Made by a program: the position numbers and the translations under genes | Notes under the pieces: generated by a model | The model's input: only the letters and a program-made list of their open reading frames with translations | Databases searched by the model: none | Told to the model about the DNA's origin: nothing | From: Nitrosomonas ureae | Lineage (GTDB): Bacteria > Pseudomonadota > Gammaproteobacteria > Burkholderiales > Nitrosomonadaceae | Length of the DNA stretch: 64,000 nt | Direction: 5' to 3' | Assembly: GCF_001455205.1 (NCBI RefSeq) | Contig: NZ_CP013341.1 | Location: 310,001 to 374,000 of the forward strand | Shown here: one piece after another, positions 18,213-26,358 of the stretch | Position numbering within the stretch: position 1 is the stretch's first letter | Layout of the letters: each line of letters opens with the position of its first letter

Positions 18213-18238
18213 AAATAGCTCAACAAACCCGCCGGAAC
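18213..18238 (+). terminator. weak hairpin after the phosphatase-family gene
   Basis: AACCCG and CGGGTT pair around a 6-base loop about 35 bases after the stop. No clear T-run follows, so this is only a possible terminator. Confidence 0.3.
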
Positions 18239-18334
18239 GGGTTATAGTTGCATCAAGCTAATGGAAAATTGCCTACAGACTTGGGATTAAACTGATTTTT
18301 GTGGGAAATAATTTCTTCCCATCGTCAAATGAAA

Positions 18335-18679
18335 CTATGGATAAACCTGATTGGCTCCAGAAGGGCTGCCGGGATTGAATGCTGACGGATTGGGTGAATG
18401 TAGGCTCGTGGGACGGTCGATATTGAAACCGGATGGTTGCGGAGCATTGATACCAGGGGGATTAAAAGGGCGTCCGGGTGCAGGTAATCCTGTCGAATCA
18501 TTGGGGTCGCTTCCGGAAGGATTATTTCCAATTCGCGAATCAATGGATCTTTGCACGGCTTCATTCTCCAGGATAACGCTGGATCTATCACTTTGAGCCA
18601 GGGCCAGACCATTGGCCAACAGACATACTACGCCGATCATATACGTCCACATCCGTATAAAATTATTTTTTTGAAACAT
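18335..18679 (-). CDS. small secreted Pro/Asn/Ser-rich protein
   Basis: 114 aa. I do not recognise the family. A signal peptide ends near residue 28 (LANGLALAQS), and the mature part is rich in Pro, Ser, Asn and Gly (GLPAPGRPFNPPGINAPQP) with no cysteines, so it is probably disordered and periplasmic or surface-exposed. AAAGGAGA sits 6-7 bases before the ATG, supporting translation. It is followed upstream on the same strand by a frameshifted secreted protein and a Pro-Glu-rich frame, suggesting a local family of short secreted proteins. Confidence 0.65.
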   Translation of the reverse strand: MFQKNNFIRMWTYMIGVVCLLANGLALAQSDRSSVILENEAVQRSIDSRIGNNPSGSDPNDSTGLPAPGRPFNPPGINAPQPSGFNIDRPTSLHSPNPSAFNPGSPSGANQVYP

Positions 18680-18796
18680 AGTAATTCTCCTTTATGACAA
18701 ATAATGGTGATGCAATTACTCACATATTAAATATGTATGTACGATATCACGCTTTGAAATAAACACAAATCCGCCGGAGCGGAACACAGAAAAATG

Positions 18797-19049
18797 TTAT
18801 TTCAAGGGTGCAGGATCCCTTCGTTGATCGTTCATTTGCTCCGGATTAGGCACCATCTCAACATCATTCTTCTCGTAATTTTGTGTGTAACATTATCTTT
18901 TTTATCGGAAGAATTATCTTGTTGAACCTTATTGGGCGAATTTATCCTGTCAGGTGAATTGTTCTGCGTTTGAGAAGGATCTCAAAAAAACGCATGCGCA
19001 CTAACAAACAGAAATCCGCCAATAGTAGATAAATTAATAATTTAACCAT
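18797..19049 (-). pseudogene. frameshifted small secreted protein
   Basis: Reading the minus strand from an ATG at 19049 (GGAG eight bases upstream) gives MVKLLIYLLL. A shift of frame then continues the signal peptide as GGFLFVSAHAFF. The second frame meets a TGA right after a T-run, then reads DPSQTQNNSPDRINSPNKVQQ. A further shift gives KNDVEMVPNPEQMNDQRRD ending APLK-stop. Together the pieces form a plausible short signal-peptide-plus-hydrophilic protein broken by at least two frameshifts and a stop. Real decay or sequencing error in homopolymers are both possible. Confidence 0.5.
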
Positions 19050-19208
19050 AATAATACTCCATTAACATTCAATGGAATGTATGTATAAGAATGCTTGATA
19101 TAAAGTTAAGCATCTGTACGTTAGGATACTTATCAATGGTCAGATATCAGGTGAATGCTATAAAAAACATCGAAACAAATTATCAAAACACGAACGCCTC
19201 CTTGAATT

Positions 19209-19421
19209 TTATTTTTGAGGAAATTGCCGCGCCGGATCTCTCTCGGGAGGAATTCGCTCGGGAGAAATAGGTTGCGGAGGAATTTCTGGCGATGGGTCAT
19301 ATTCGGGGGGAATTATTTCTGGAGGTTGTTCTTGGGGCGGTATAATTTCCGGAGGCACAGGTGTGGGAGGAGTGGTTTCTGCATGTAATGGTTTTGTTTC
19401 TGCAAGAGAAATTGCATACAT
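19209..19421 (-). CDS. short Pro-Glu repeat protein, doubtful
   Basis: 70 aa, unrecognised. Most of it is an irregular repeat of PPEIIPP / IPPERDP type units, so low complexity. The N-terminus lacks a full signal peptide, and the ribosome-binding site is weak (TGGAAA). It lies upstream of, and on the same strand as, two other short secreted proteins of similar composition. It may be a true small gene, a 5'-truncated one, or a noncoding repeat that happens to be open. Confidence 0.35.
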   Translation of the reverse strand: MYAISLAETKPLHAETTPPTPVPPEIIPPQEQPPEIIPPEYDPSPEIPPQPISPERIPPERDPARQFPQK

Positions 19422-19674
19422 AATAGTTTTCCAGTAATTTAAAGGAAATCTATTATCTTAACTTTAAGCATTTATATCTGTGCGCTTACTCACCAATGAG
19501 TGATAGGGACGTTGATGTTCCCCCTTTTTCTTTACCAGGGCAAGTATCCGCTCAGCCGCACGAACAATTTGTTTCAATCCACTCGTTATTATTTATGTGT
19601 GCTAGCGTACAGATTGATAGATCGATTTAAAGCATCATTAGCCCAGATGCTAGCTATCTCCATATAATTTAGCT

Positions 19675-19779
19675 GGATCTTCCAGTTATCTTTGTTCTTT
19701 CAGGCGCAAAGATAACTGGGTTAAGCCAATACTTCTCAGTTCAGCGGCGCATTTATTGCTACTAAATGCGCTGTTTTTA
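19675..19779 (+). ncRNA. candidate small RNA with two hairpins
   Basis: A -10-like TATAAT at 19663-19668 is preceded by a dyad (AGCATC 19631-19636, GATGCT 19646-19651). Then come a perfect 13-bp hairpin (arms 19682-19694 and 19707-19719, 12-base loop), a 27-base linker, and a terminator with a perfect 9-bp stem (19747-19755 / 19763-19771) followed by TGTTTTTAT. No gene lies immediately upstream that the terminator could serve on this strand. The architecture is that of a ~105-nt sRNA. The -35 is poor, and no known family was recognised. Confidence 0.5.
19747..19779 (+). terminator. Rho-independent terminator of the sRNA candidate
   Basis: GCGCATTTA / TAAATGCGC perfect stem, 7-base loop, then TGTTTTTAT. 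Confidence 0.65.
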
Positions 19780-19814
19780 TGGGTGCATGCGGCGCTCTAA
19801 TCAATTCATTTCAG

Positions 19815-20010
19815 TCAGTACCTAAGTAATTTTTGTAATGGGGACAGAGGAATAAGAGTATCCGGCCGATTGATTTCCAAGACAACATCGTTGTAGGCCA
19901 CATTACGCAGAGATACAATTTCCGGAACACTGTTAGTTCTAGGTTTATTCCAATGGTTTCATGTCAGGAGTTACATAGTCATTTACTTCTTGCCATTCGT
20001 TATATTTGGA
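19815..20010 (-). pseudogene. unidentified coding-like remnant
   Basis: Directly behind the restriction-type pseudogene stop, the minus strand reads SKYNEWQEVNDYVTPDMKP in the same frame. After a frame change it reads NSVPEIVSLRNVAYNDVVLE and then INRPDTLIPLSP, ending at a TGA at 19815-19817. Composition is protein-like but I do not recognise it. It could be the decayed 3' end of a neighbouring gene. Confidence 0.3.
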
Positions 20011-21070
20011 TTATTCGCTGCTCAAATATAAAGTTACTGCTTTTTTTATTTGAGTGGAAAATTTGTAAATTTCTGATGTGGTCTTTAAAGAAACTATTTT
20101 TTCGTCCTTCTCGTCAAATAACCCCAATGCTAATTTGGAGGGATTATTCATTCTCAATCTACAAATAGGTTTGCGGTTATTGTCATCGAATAGAATCGCG
20201 CAGTAACTCTTCGCATCCCTCATAACAATTCTGTCGGGATCAATGGTTTCACAAAGAATTGCTCTAATAATGTGAAAGCTCTCCAATTCCTCTGGTGATG
20301 TCTGAATCACATCAGATTCCTGTTCAGGAACTAGGTTCGGTTTTGTATTCTGGGAGGGCTCCATCGCCATTCTTAATCGTTCAGTAATTTTTTCAGCTAC
20401 CAACTCATTAAATGCATCCTTGGTTATCTGTGTAAATTGTTCCTTTAATGCGGGGGTAAACCTTTTTCCATTATGTACCTCGCCACAAATTATTCTGACC
20501 AGATCCTCTGATGGGGTTTTCATCCATCCAGAAAGTAGATTCATTACTGCTCGAGTGTATTTAAGGTAGCTTGCTGTAGTTAGAATCTGATCAATATCAA
20601 ATGAAGACTTAGTAAATTTCTTTAATTCTTCGACATGATGCTCTTTAAAATCTAATATATTGAATTCAAAGAATGGTCTTTCATCCATCTTGTTAGCATG
20701 TTCGAGGTCAGTGAAGAATTTATAGACCAATCCATTCGTTAAAACACCAAAACGAGCATCTGTTACATGAAAGTATCTAAATAACTGGGATTGCATGATT
20801 AATACTTAGATCACCGCCACTACGCTTGCATTCGAACAGGATGATAGGTTTCCCATCCATTAAAATTGCATAGTCAACTTTTTCACCTTTTTTCATTCCC
20901 ACATCCGCCACGATTTCAGGAGTAACCTCCAAGGGATCAAAAACGTTGTATCCGAGAATCTGGATGAAAGGCATGATCATTGCGTTCTTCGTTGCTTCCT
21001 CTGTTTGAATCGTGTCTTTAATTTTTGCAATTCTTAAACCCAATTCTCTGAGCTGATCAATAAAATCCAT
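20011..21070 (-). pseudogene. type I restriction-like endonuclease gene with one frameshift
   Basis: The first 100 codons or so, from the ATG at 21070 (AAAGGGG upstream), give an HsdR-N-like nuclease fold: EEATKNAMIMPFIQILGY, VDYAILMDGKPIILFECK with the Asp and Glu-x-Lys of the PD-(D/E)xK motif, and SGGDLSINHA. That frame ends at once in IPVI-stop. Skipping one T of the TT at 20791-20792 joins it perfectly to SQLFRYFHVTDARFGVLTNG and a further ~260 codons ending TLYLSSE. So one inserted base splits a ~350-aa protein. These stand-alone HsdR-N proteins are often defence or prophage genes. No methylase is nearby. Confidence 0.75.
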
Positions 21071-21430
21071 TTTTACCCCTTTTAACATTTGCACTACTGA
21101 AATACTGATGATTTAAATACCGGTGTTCATTGAATAATACATTGCGTCAATAGGCTTTGTCTTCGTTTCTTTATTCTTCGCCTTTGTATTTTTGTATTCT
21201 TAAAATTTCTAATGACTCTTTTTACTTTGCGCTTATTTCCTGAGCCACTATAAATACTTATAACTTCCCTTGTAACGTTATCAATTTTATTAATAAAACA
21301 TACGCATAGTAACTTGGAGAAAATTAAATATTAAGCTCTAATTCTAATGAAAATTAAATGTTTTCATACTACTACAACCTCTGGTTTATGAAAATTCCAT
21401 CCCATTTTGTTAAGAATTGAAGTTTCATTT

Positions 21431-21458
21431 AATAATGGTAATGAGAATTATTTGCAAT
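21431..21458. promoter_or_regulatory. Fur-like box
   Basis: Reads as consecutive NATAAT-type hexamers: AATAAT, GGTAAT, GAGAAT, then the inverted TATTTG. In the 7-1-7 view, TGAGAAT-T-ATTTGCA (21442-21456) matches TGATAAT-N-ATTATCA at 11 of 14 positions. It overlaps the -35 position of the promoter at 21478-21483, the classical place for Fur repression. Confidence 0.55.
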
Positions 21459-21477
21459 AAAATAAATTATCAGATAC

Positions 21478-21483
21478 TATACT
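21478..21483 (+). promoter_or_regulatory. -10 element of the sRNA candidate
   Basis: TATACT, close to TATAAT. A possible -35 (TTGCAA, 21452-21457) is 20 bases upstream, longer than ideal. It lies inside the Fur-like box. Start of transcription would be near 21489-21491. Confidence 0.45.
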
Positions 21484-21488
21484 CATGC

Positions 21489-21588
21489 TTGTTTCATTTT
21501 TGGCTCCTAATTGCGTGAAAATAAGCCCTCACGCACCCCTACCCAGCACATCGTCTTCTCTTCCTTATAGGTGTGCTGGGTTTCTTTT
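21489..21588 (+). ncRNA. candidate Fur-regulated small RNA upstream of hemF
   Basis: About 100 nt. Hairpin 1: GCGTGA (21513-21518) / TCACGC (21529-21534), perfect. Then a short C-rich single strand (ACCCCT). Hairpin 2: ACCCAGCACA (21541-21550) / TGTGCTGGGT (21572-21581), perfect 10 bp, closed by a 21-base CU-rich loop (CUUCUCUUCCUU) and followed by TTCTTTTTAT, a clear Rho-independent terminator. The CU-rich loop and C-rich linker are anti-Shine-Dalgarno-like, as in many trans-acting sRNAs. With a Fur-like box over its promoter it resembles RyhB/PrrF/NrrF-type iron-sparing RNAs in logic, though not in recognisable sequence. hemF follows 410 bases later on the same strand. Confidence 0.55.
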
Positions 21589-21590
21589 TA
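21541..21590 (+). terminator. Rho-independent terminator (hairpin 2 of the sRNA)
   Basis: Perfect 10-bp GC-rich stem, 21-base loop, T-rich tail TTTCTTTTTAT. Confidence 0.75.
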
Positions 21591-21999
21591 TATCTCCGGC
21601 GTTACTGTTTCAATCGATAACGACTTTCAGACATCCTAATATTAATTGCAAGTTTATTGCCAATGCCGCCTTGGGCAGTGGCGGCTTTACCCACTTCCAC
21701 TCTACCTAACAACTTATTCTTAAGGGCTGCCCGGCAACGATAAATTACTGCCTGAAAATGCCATACGGGCAGTTAATCGTGTTACGATTTTTACCTAACA
21801 ACAAGGTTGTTTTGCTAGCAGGGATATCAATACAGAAACATTGAATTATTTTTTTGATGTAATAATCACTTAATTTACCGCTTCTTAACATCTTTCTGGG
21901 CCGGCGGATTGTGTCTGTTAGTCTAAAGCTTTCAAAATAAAATAATGTCCGGAACATACGAATTTTGATCAGACCAACAAAGTAAAATCAGGAGCTTGC

Positions 22000-22896
22000 A
22001 TGAACACGTCACGAATCAAAGAATTTCTTATTAATTTGCAACACAGTATCGTTAGCGGGCTGGAGCAGGTGGACGGTAAAACGTTCAAACAAGATCAGTG
22101 GGATCGTCCGGAAGGCGGTGGTGGGATGAGCAGTGTCATTGAAGAAGGAAATGTATTGGAGCGCGGTGGCGTCAATTTTTCCCATGTCTATGGAGCCGGA
22201 TTACCTGCATCAGCTACCGCCGCTCGTCCCGAATTAGCAGGCCGCTCGTTTGAAGCGATGGGCGTATCATTGGTGTTGCACCCGCGCAATCCTTATGCGC
22301 CAACCGTGCATATGAATGTACGCTATTTCGAAGCACGCAAGGAGGGCGCGGAACCCGTTTGGTGGTTTGGCGGTGGTATGGATTTGACACCTTATTATGG
22401 GTATGAAGAAGATGCGATTCATTTTCATCAAACTTGCAAACATGCATTGCAACCTTTTGGCGATGATTATTATCCGCGCTTTAAAAAATGGTGCGATGAG
22501 TACTTTTACTTGAAACATCGCAAAGAGCCACGTGGTATCGGGGGTGTATTCTTCGATGATTTGAATCAACCTGACTTTGATTCCTGTTTTAAACTCATTC
22601 GCAATGTGAGTGAAAACTTCCTCAACGCCTATCGTCCCATACTGGAGAAACGTAAAGATACGCCCTACGGCGAAAACGAACGCGATTTTCAGGCTTATCG
22701 CCGCGGCCGTTATGTGGAGTTTAATCTGGTATGGGATCGTGGAACTTTATTTGGTTTACAAACAGGAGGTCGTACTGAATCCATTCTGATGTCTTTGCCC
22801 CCGATTGTGAAATGGCGCTATGACTGGAGACCTATGGCAGGCAGCGCTGAGGAAAAACTATATACGGATTTTTTGATCGGCAAGGACTGGGTGTAA
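22000..22896 (+). CDS. hemF: oxygen-dependent coproporphyrinogen III oxidase
   Basis: Decarboxylates two propionates of coproporphyrinogen III to vinyl groups in haem synthesis, using O2. 298 aa, full length. Family blocks are seen throughout: the GGGGMSSVIEEG segment, FEAMGVSLVLHPRNPYAPTVH, WWFGGGMDLTPYYGYEED, FKKWCDEYFYLKHRKEPRG, and FNLVWDRGTLFGLQTGGRTESILMS. AGGAG sits 7 bases before ATG. The next gene, a symporter, starts 7 bases after the stop. Demand for haem is high in organisms rich in c-type cytochromes. Confidence 0.97.
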   Translation: MNTSRIKEFLINLQHSIVSGLEQVDGKTFKQDQWDRPEGGGGMSSVIEEGNVLERGGVNFSHVYGAGLPASATAARPELAGRSFEAMGVSLVLHPRNPYAPTVHMNVRYFEARKEGAEPVWWFGGGMDLTPYYGYEEDAIHFHQTCKHALQPFGDDYYPRFKKWCDEYFYLKHRKEPRGIGGVFFDDLNQPDFDSCFKLIRNVSENFLNAYRPILEKRKDTPYGENERDFQAYRRGRYVEFNLVWDRGTLFGLQTGGRTESILMSLPPIVKWRYDWRPMAGSAEEKLYTDFLIGKDWV

Positions 22897-22903
22897 TCAC
22901 TCC

Positions 22904-24151
22904 ATGCGCGCAATATCATTGAATAATCAAATCTTGCTCGGTGTTGTTACCGGTGCATTGCTGGGTTTCTGGCTTGCAGTGCTGGAGCAACAATCGGTGA
23001 TTGTACAAAGTGGGCTATACATCGCAAAGCTGGCCGGCACCTTATTTACTGATTTATTGCGGATGGTATTGATTCCACTGGTGTTTACATCGATCGTTGT
23101 CGGCGTGGCCAATTTACGTTCCCATCGAGAAATGAATCGCGTATGGCAAATAGCGTTGATTTTCTTTATTTCTACGATGATGCTTGCGGCGATATTGGGA
23201 TTGATTTCCGCTAACTTATTGCAGCCTGGCGGCGAATTACAAATTACGATGTTTCAGGATGCAATGCAGGGTTTTCACGCGACACAAATGTCGCTACCTG
23301 ATTTTTTTGCACAATTCCTGCGCTCGCTGTTTCAGAACCCGATCGCTGCCTTAGCGCAAGGCAATGTGCTGGCGGTAGTGATATTTGCTTTATTATTGGG
23401 CATTGCCTTGGTAGTGGGTGGGGAACGTTATCGCAACATTCTGACATTAATGCAGGAATTCCTGGAATTAATCATGATGTTAGTGGGTTGGATTATGCGT
23501 CTGGCACCACTTGGCATCATGGCTCTGGTGTTGCAGTTAGTGGTTGCGCAAAATCCCGGTTTGTTGTTAACGATGATTAAGTTTGTGGCAATAGTATTAG
23601 GAACTACTTTGCTGCATGGATTGGTGGTGCTGCCAATGATTCTTTATCTGACTACGGGTATGACGCCACTTAAATTCTGGCTGGGTGCACGCGAAGCGTT
23701 AATCACTGCTTTTGCAACCAGCTCCAGTGCTGCGACACTGCCGGTTACGTTACGTTGCGCTGAACAGCATTTGCATGTCAAACGCGATGTGGCCGGGTTC
23801 GTGATTCCGCTGGGCGCGACGATGAATATGGATGGTACCGCGCTGTATGAAGCGGTTGCAGCATTGTTTATCGCTAATCTGGTAGGAATTGAGCTCAGCT
23901 TTTCGCAACAGTTGATTGTATTTGTAACTGCCATGCTGGCGGCAATTGGTGCACCGGGTATTCCAAGTGCGGGTATGGTAACGATGGTGGTGGTACTGCA
24001 ATCTGTTGGATTGCCGGTTGAAGCGATCGCGATATTGCTGCCCGTTGACCGGATACTCGATACGCTGCGTACTGCGGTCAACGTGGAGGGGGATATGGTG
24101 GGAAGCCTGGTGGTACAGCATTGGATTAATAGGGATAAACTTGGCGAATAA
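22904..24151 (+). CDS. dicarboxylate/amino-acid:cation symporter (DAACS/SDF family)
   Basis: 415-aa inner-membrane transporter of the GltP/DctA/GltPh fold. Two family signatures are clear: TAFATSSSAATLPVTLRC (HP1, serine-rich) and the NMDGTALYEAVAALF motif of TM7, which binds the sodium ion. HP2 is the segment AAIGAPGIPSAGMV. Likely substrates are C4-dicarboxylates or glutamate/aspartate; the exact one cannot be read from sequence. Seven bases after hemF, so probably co-transcribed. An IS element sits 23 bases after its stop. Confidence 0.92.
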   Translation: MRAISLNNQILLGVVTGALLGFWLAVLEQQSVIVQSGLYIAKLAGTLFTDLLRMVLIPLVFTSIVVGVANLRSHREMNRVWQIALIFFISTMMLAAILGLISANLLQPGGELQITMFQDAMQGFHATQMSLPDFFAQFLRSLFQNPIAALAQGNVLAVVIFALLLGIALVVGGERYRNILTLMQEFLELIMMLVGWIMRLAPLGIMALVLQLVVAQNPGLLLTMIKFVAIVLGTTLLHGLVVLPMILYLTTGMTPLKFWLGAREALITAFATSSSAATLPVTLRCAEQHLHVKRDVAGFVIPLGATMNMDGTALYEAVAALFIANLVGIELSFSQQLIVFVTAMLAAIGAPGIPSAGMVTMVVVLQSVGLPVEAIAILLPVDRILDTLRTAVNVEGDMVGSLVVQHWINRDKLGE

Positions 24152-24170
24152 GCTTTGGCTCTCTGGATTT

Positions 24171-25032
24171 CTAGGGTCTGTTGACATTTCACATAGGTAG
24201 CCACAGATATCCACATGCCATGGCTACCATACTCTCAAAATTTCTCTTCAGTTTGTCGTATCGTGTCGCTACTGCCCGATACTGCTTTAGCCGGGCAAAA
24301 GCATTTTCCACCAAATGTCGGTATCCATACAAACCCCAGTCCATATCTGCGTTGCCCTTCAACGAGTTGCGCTTTCTCGGTATCACAGCTCGAGCCCCTT
24401 TCTTCGTTATCTGTCCTCGTATACATTCGCTGTCATAGCCTTTGTCCGCAACAATCGCTTTCGCGTCAGGCAGTTTGGCAATCAAATCAGGTGCTATAGA
24501 ACAGTCATTGACTTCTCCACCGGTGATTTCAAAATCGGCTGGTAAACCATAACTATCAACCGCCAGGTGAATCTTTGTGGTATTGCCTGCGCGGCTTTTC
24601 CCGATCGCCTGTGGTTCCTTGTCCGCTGCGCCTGCACTATGCTGGTGCGCTTTAACATAGCTGCCATCAATAAATTCCCATTCACAATCCGGATCAATAG
24701 ACAACGCCTTGAAAATCCTTAACCATTTGCTGCTTAATGACCACGCATTGAATCTTTTGTAGATGGAATTCCAGCTTCCAAATGCCTCAGGCAAATCTCG
24801 CCACGGGCAGCCAACCCGCATTCGATACAGCATACCTTCTACTGTCATGCGCAGATTGCGCTTGTTATATATCGCTTCTTGAAGCAGAATCTTCTCCAGC
24901 TTCGACCAGAACTCATCACTGAGCATCAATCGGGGCATCGCAAACTCGTTTTGTTGGTGGTATGGGAACCCCAATATTACGAGTTTGTTTCTATCTATTA
25001 AATACTTATCTCAAAACGTCAACAGACCCTAG
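24171..25032 (-). mobile_element. IS5-family insertion sequence, complete, with CTAG target duplication
   Basis: The element runs 24175-25028 (854 bp). Terminal inverted repeats are GGTCTGTTGAC (24175-24185) and its complement (25018-25028), extending to about 15 bp with one mismatch. CTAG flanks both sides (24171-24174, 25029-25032), the target duplication typical of several IS5-family groups. One transposase gene fills it. It landed between two convergent genes without breaking either one. Confidence 0.9.
24189..24938 (-). CDS. IS5-family DDE transposase
   Basis: 249 aa from the family start MPRLMLSDEFWSKLEKIL; an in-frame upstream start at 24974 is possible. Motifs are the insertion-element helix-turn-helix region (GMLYRMRVGCPWRDLPEAFG), then DDE residues: Asp in FIDGSYVKAHQH, Asp in AIVADKGYDSECIR, Glu in LVENAFARLKQYRAVATRYDK. 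Intact, with no frameshift, so the element may be active. Confidence 0.93.
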   Translation of the reverse strand: MPRLMLSDEFWSKLEKILLQEAIYNKRNLRMTVEGMLYRMRVGCPWRDLPEAFGSWNSIYKRFNAWSLSSKWLRIFKALSIDPDCEWEFIDGSYVKAHQHSAGAADKEPQAIGKSRAGNTTKIHLAVDSYGLPADFEITGGEVNDCSIAPDLIAKLPDAKAIVADKGYDSECIRGQITKKGARAVIPRKRNSLKGNADMDWGLYGYRHLVENAFARLKQYRAVATRYDKLKRNFESMVAMACGYLWLPM

Positions 25033-26177
25033 ATCAGATTGTTATCGCGGAAGCGATGTTGTATTTCCAGAACCTTGTCAGCATTATTGAGCAATGCTTC
25101 AACGCAATCCCAATCCAGTTTGGAATTGGACATTTGCCGCAGTACCGCAAAAGCTTCTTCATTACTCCATGGTGCTTTGTACGAGCGGCGCGAAGTCAAT
25201 GCATCAAATACATCCGCAACAGCGCTGATGCGCGCTTCTATCGGAATTTCTTCACCTTTTAAACCATTGGGATAACCACTGCCATCCACCGCCTCATGAT
25301 GATATTCAGCAATGTTTCGCAGGATGTCGGTGTGACCAAATGCGCTCAATCCAAAGTCATCCAACACGGCATCGATAATTTCACGCCCCTTTACCGGATG
25401 CGTTTTCATGATATCAAATTCTGCTGCATCTAACTTGCTTGGCTTACGCAGAATATTATCGGGAATTCCAATCTTACCCACATCGTGCATGGGAGAAAAC
25501 AGGAATATGTGTTCGATCTGTTCATCAGTAATGCCATAACGGGATGCGAGTTCACGCGCAATCAAGCGTGCATAGTGGGCCGTTCGGTCGATATGCGAGC
25601 CGGTTTCAAGATCACGATAATGCGTCATACTTCGAGCCGCTCGTACTGCAGCCAACAAGGTGCGGATCGCAGTCAATTCACTGATAACCATCAATGCGAT
25701 TAAATGACCGTAAATATCGATCTGGCGCAGCGTTTGGGGGGTAAATGGATGTTCCTGCAGCGAATTAAAAAAAAGAAACCCCATAAAAACGCTATTTTGA
25801 TAAAGCGGCATAGTATAGCTGGATTTGTATCCCGTCGCGGCTACTCGCTTGGTATGCTCATGGGTGCCGTGGGAAAAAATATTGAGATCTTGTACTAGCC
25901 GCGGGCGGCGATGCTCAATAATAGTCAATAATGACGGCGCTGCACTCAACGGTGCCTCATAGGTAGACACTGGATTCTCACTGCCTTCGGTGCTATGCGT
26001 ATAGGTCTTGAGCATCTCGGTTTTTTCATCAAATAAAGCAATTGCCAGTCGATCAATAAAGGGAAAATCCTGGCGTATGGTCTGGTGCAAGAAGCGTAAC
26101 TTTTCTGTCAGCGGTAAATTTTCATGTAAGTTGGCTAGGGTATCTTGGTGTGTAAACAGATCTTCTTCCGATTGCAT
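25029..26177 (-). CDS. GAF plus HD-GYP domain protein
   Basis: 382 aa, soluble. Residues about 20-165 form a GAF-like sensory domain (RLAIALFDEKTEMLKTYTHS to LRQIDIYGHLIALMVI). The HD-GYP domain runs about 190-370: HDVGKIGIPDNILRKP (HD) and HHEAVDGSGYPNGLKGEEIP (GYP), followed by ARISAVADVFDALTSRRSYK. HD-GYP proteins hydrolyse cyclic di-GMP, so this is a probable phosphodiesterase. Its TAG stop is made within the CTAG target duplication of the IS element but equals the original sequence, so the gene is intact. It is divergent from the RIO kinase across a perfect palindrome. Confidence 0.9.
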   Translation of the reverse strand: MQSEEDLFTHQDTLANLHENLPLTEKLRFLHQTIRQDFPFIDRLAIALFDEKTEMLKTYTHSTEGSENPVSTYEAPLSAAPSLLTIIEHRRPRLVQDLNIFSHGTHEHTKRVAATGYKSSYTMPLYQNSVFMGFLFFNSLQEHPFTPQTLRQIDIYGHLIALMVISELTAIRTLLAAVRAARSMTHYRDLETGSHIDRTAHYARLIARELASRYGITDEQIEHIFLFSPMHDVGKIGIPDNILRKPSKLDAAEFDIMKTHPVKGREIIDAVLDDFGLSAFGHTDILRNIAEYHHEAVDGSGYPNGLKGEEIPIEARISAVADVFDALTSRRSYKAPWSNEEAFAVLRQMSNSKLDWDCVEALLNNADKVLEIQHRFRDNNLI

Positions 26178-26358
26178 AACATTCCTTCCATCAGATGGTG
26201 CGTAGTAAAACCTGGGCTATTACGCCAGGCTTGATAATGATAGGGAGACAAGCCAATAAGTTTGCATTTTAGACGATTTGTCATGGCCATACGGCCTGGA
26301 TCAGACATCTGAAATGTATAACCCGCAAAAAAGCTTCTGTTTCGATTGTAAAACCCTG

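Larger units (their letters stand above)
19422..20010 (+). other. intergenic region with sRNA candidate and coding-like remnant
   Basis: 589 bases. The left part shows nothing. 19663-19779 holds a promoter-like TATAAT, a 13-bp perfect hairpin and a terminator, listed as a candidate small RNA. 19815-20010 on the minus strand reads as two short protein-like pieces in different frames (SKYNEWQEVNDYVTPDMKP and NSVPEIVSLRNVAYNDVVLE) and is listed as an unidentified remnant. Confidence 0.5.
21071..21999 (+). other. intergenic region before hemF, with Fur-like box and sRNA candidate
   Basis: 929 bases, very AT-rich to 21430 with nothing recognisable. 21431-21590 contains a Fur-like box, promoter, two hairpins and a terminator (listed separately). 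21665-21685 is a GC-rich hairpin (GCCGCC/GGCGGC) followed by TTTACC. The rest up to hemF has no gene; the open frames here are not protein-like. Confidence 0.5.

Noticed and set aside
21485..21709. 74-codon open frame over the sRNA candidate
   Set aside because: It runs through a perfect terminator hairpin and a second GC-rich hairpin; the peptide is low-complexity Ser/Pro/Phe without a family.
22904..24216. Long minus-strand frames inside the symporter gene
   Set aside because: Shadows of the codon pattern of a real gene; the Ile/Ser/Thr-rich peptides match no family.
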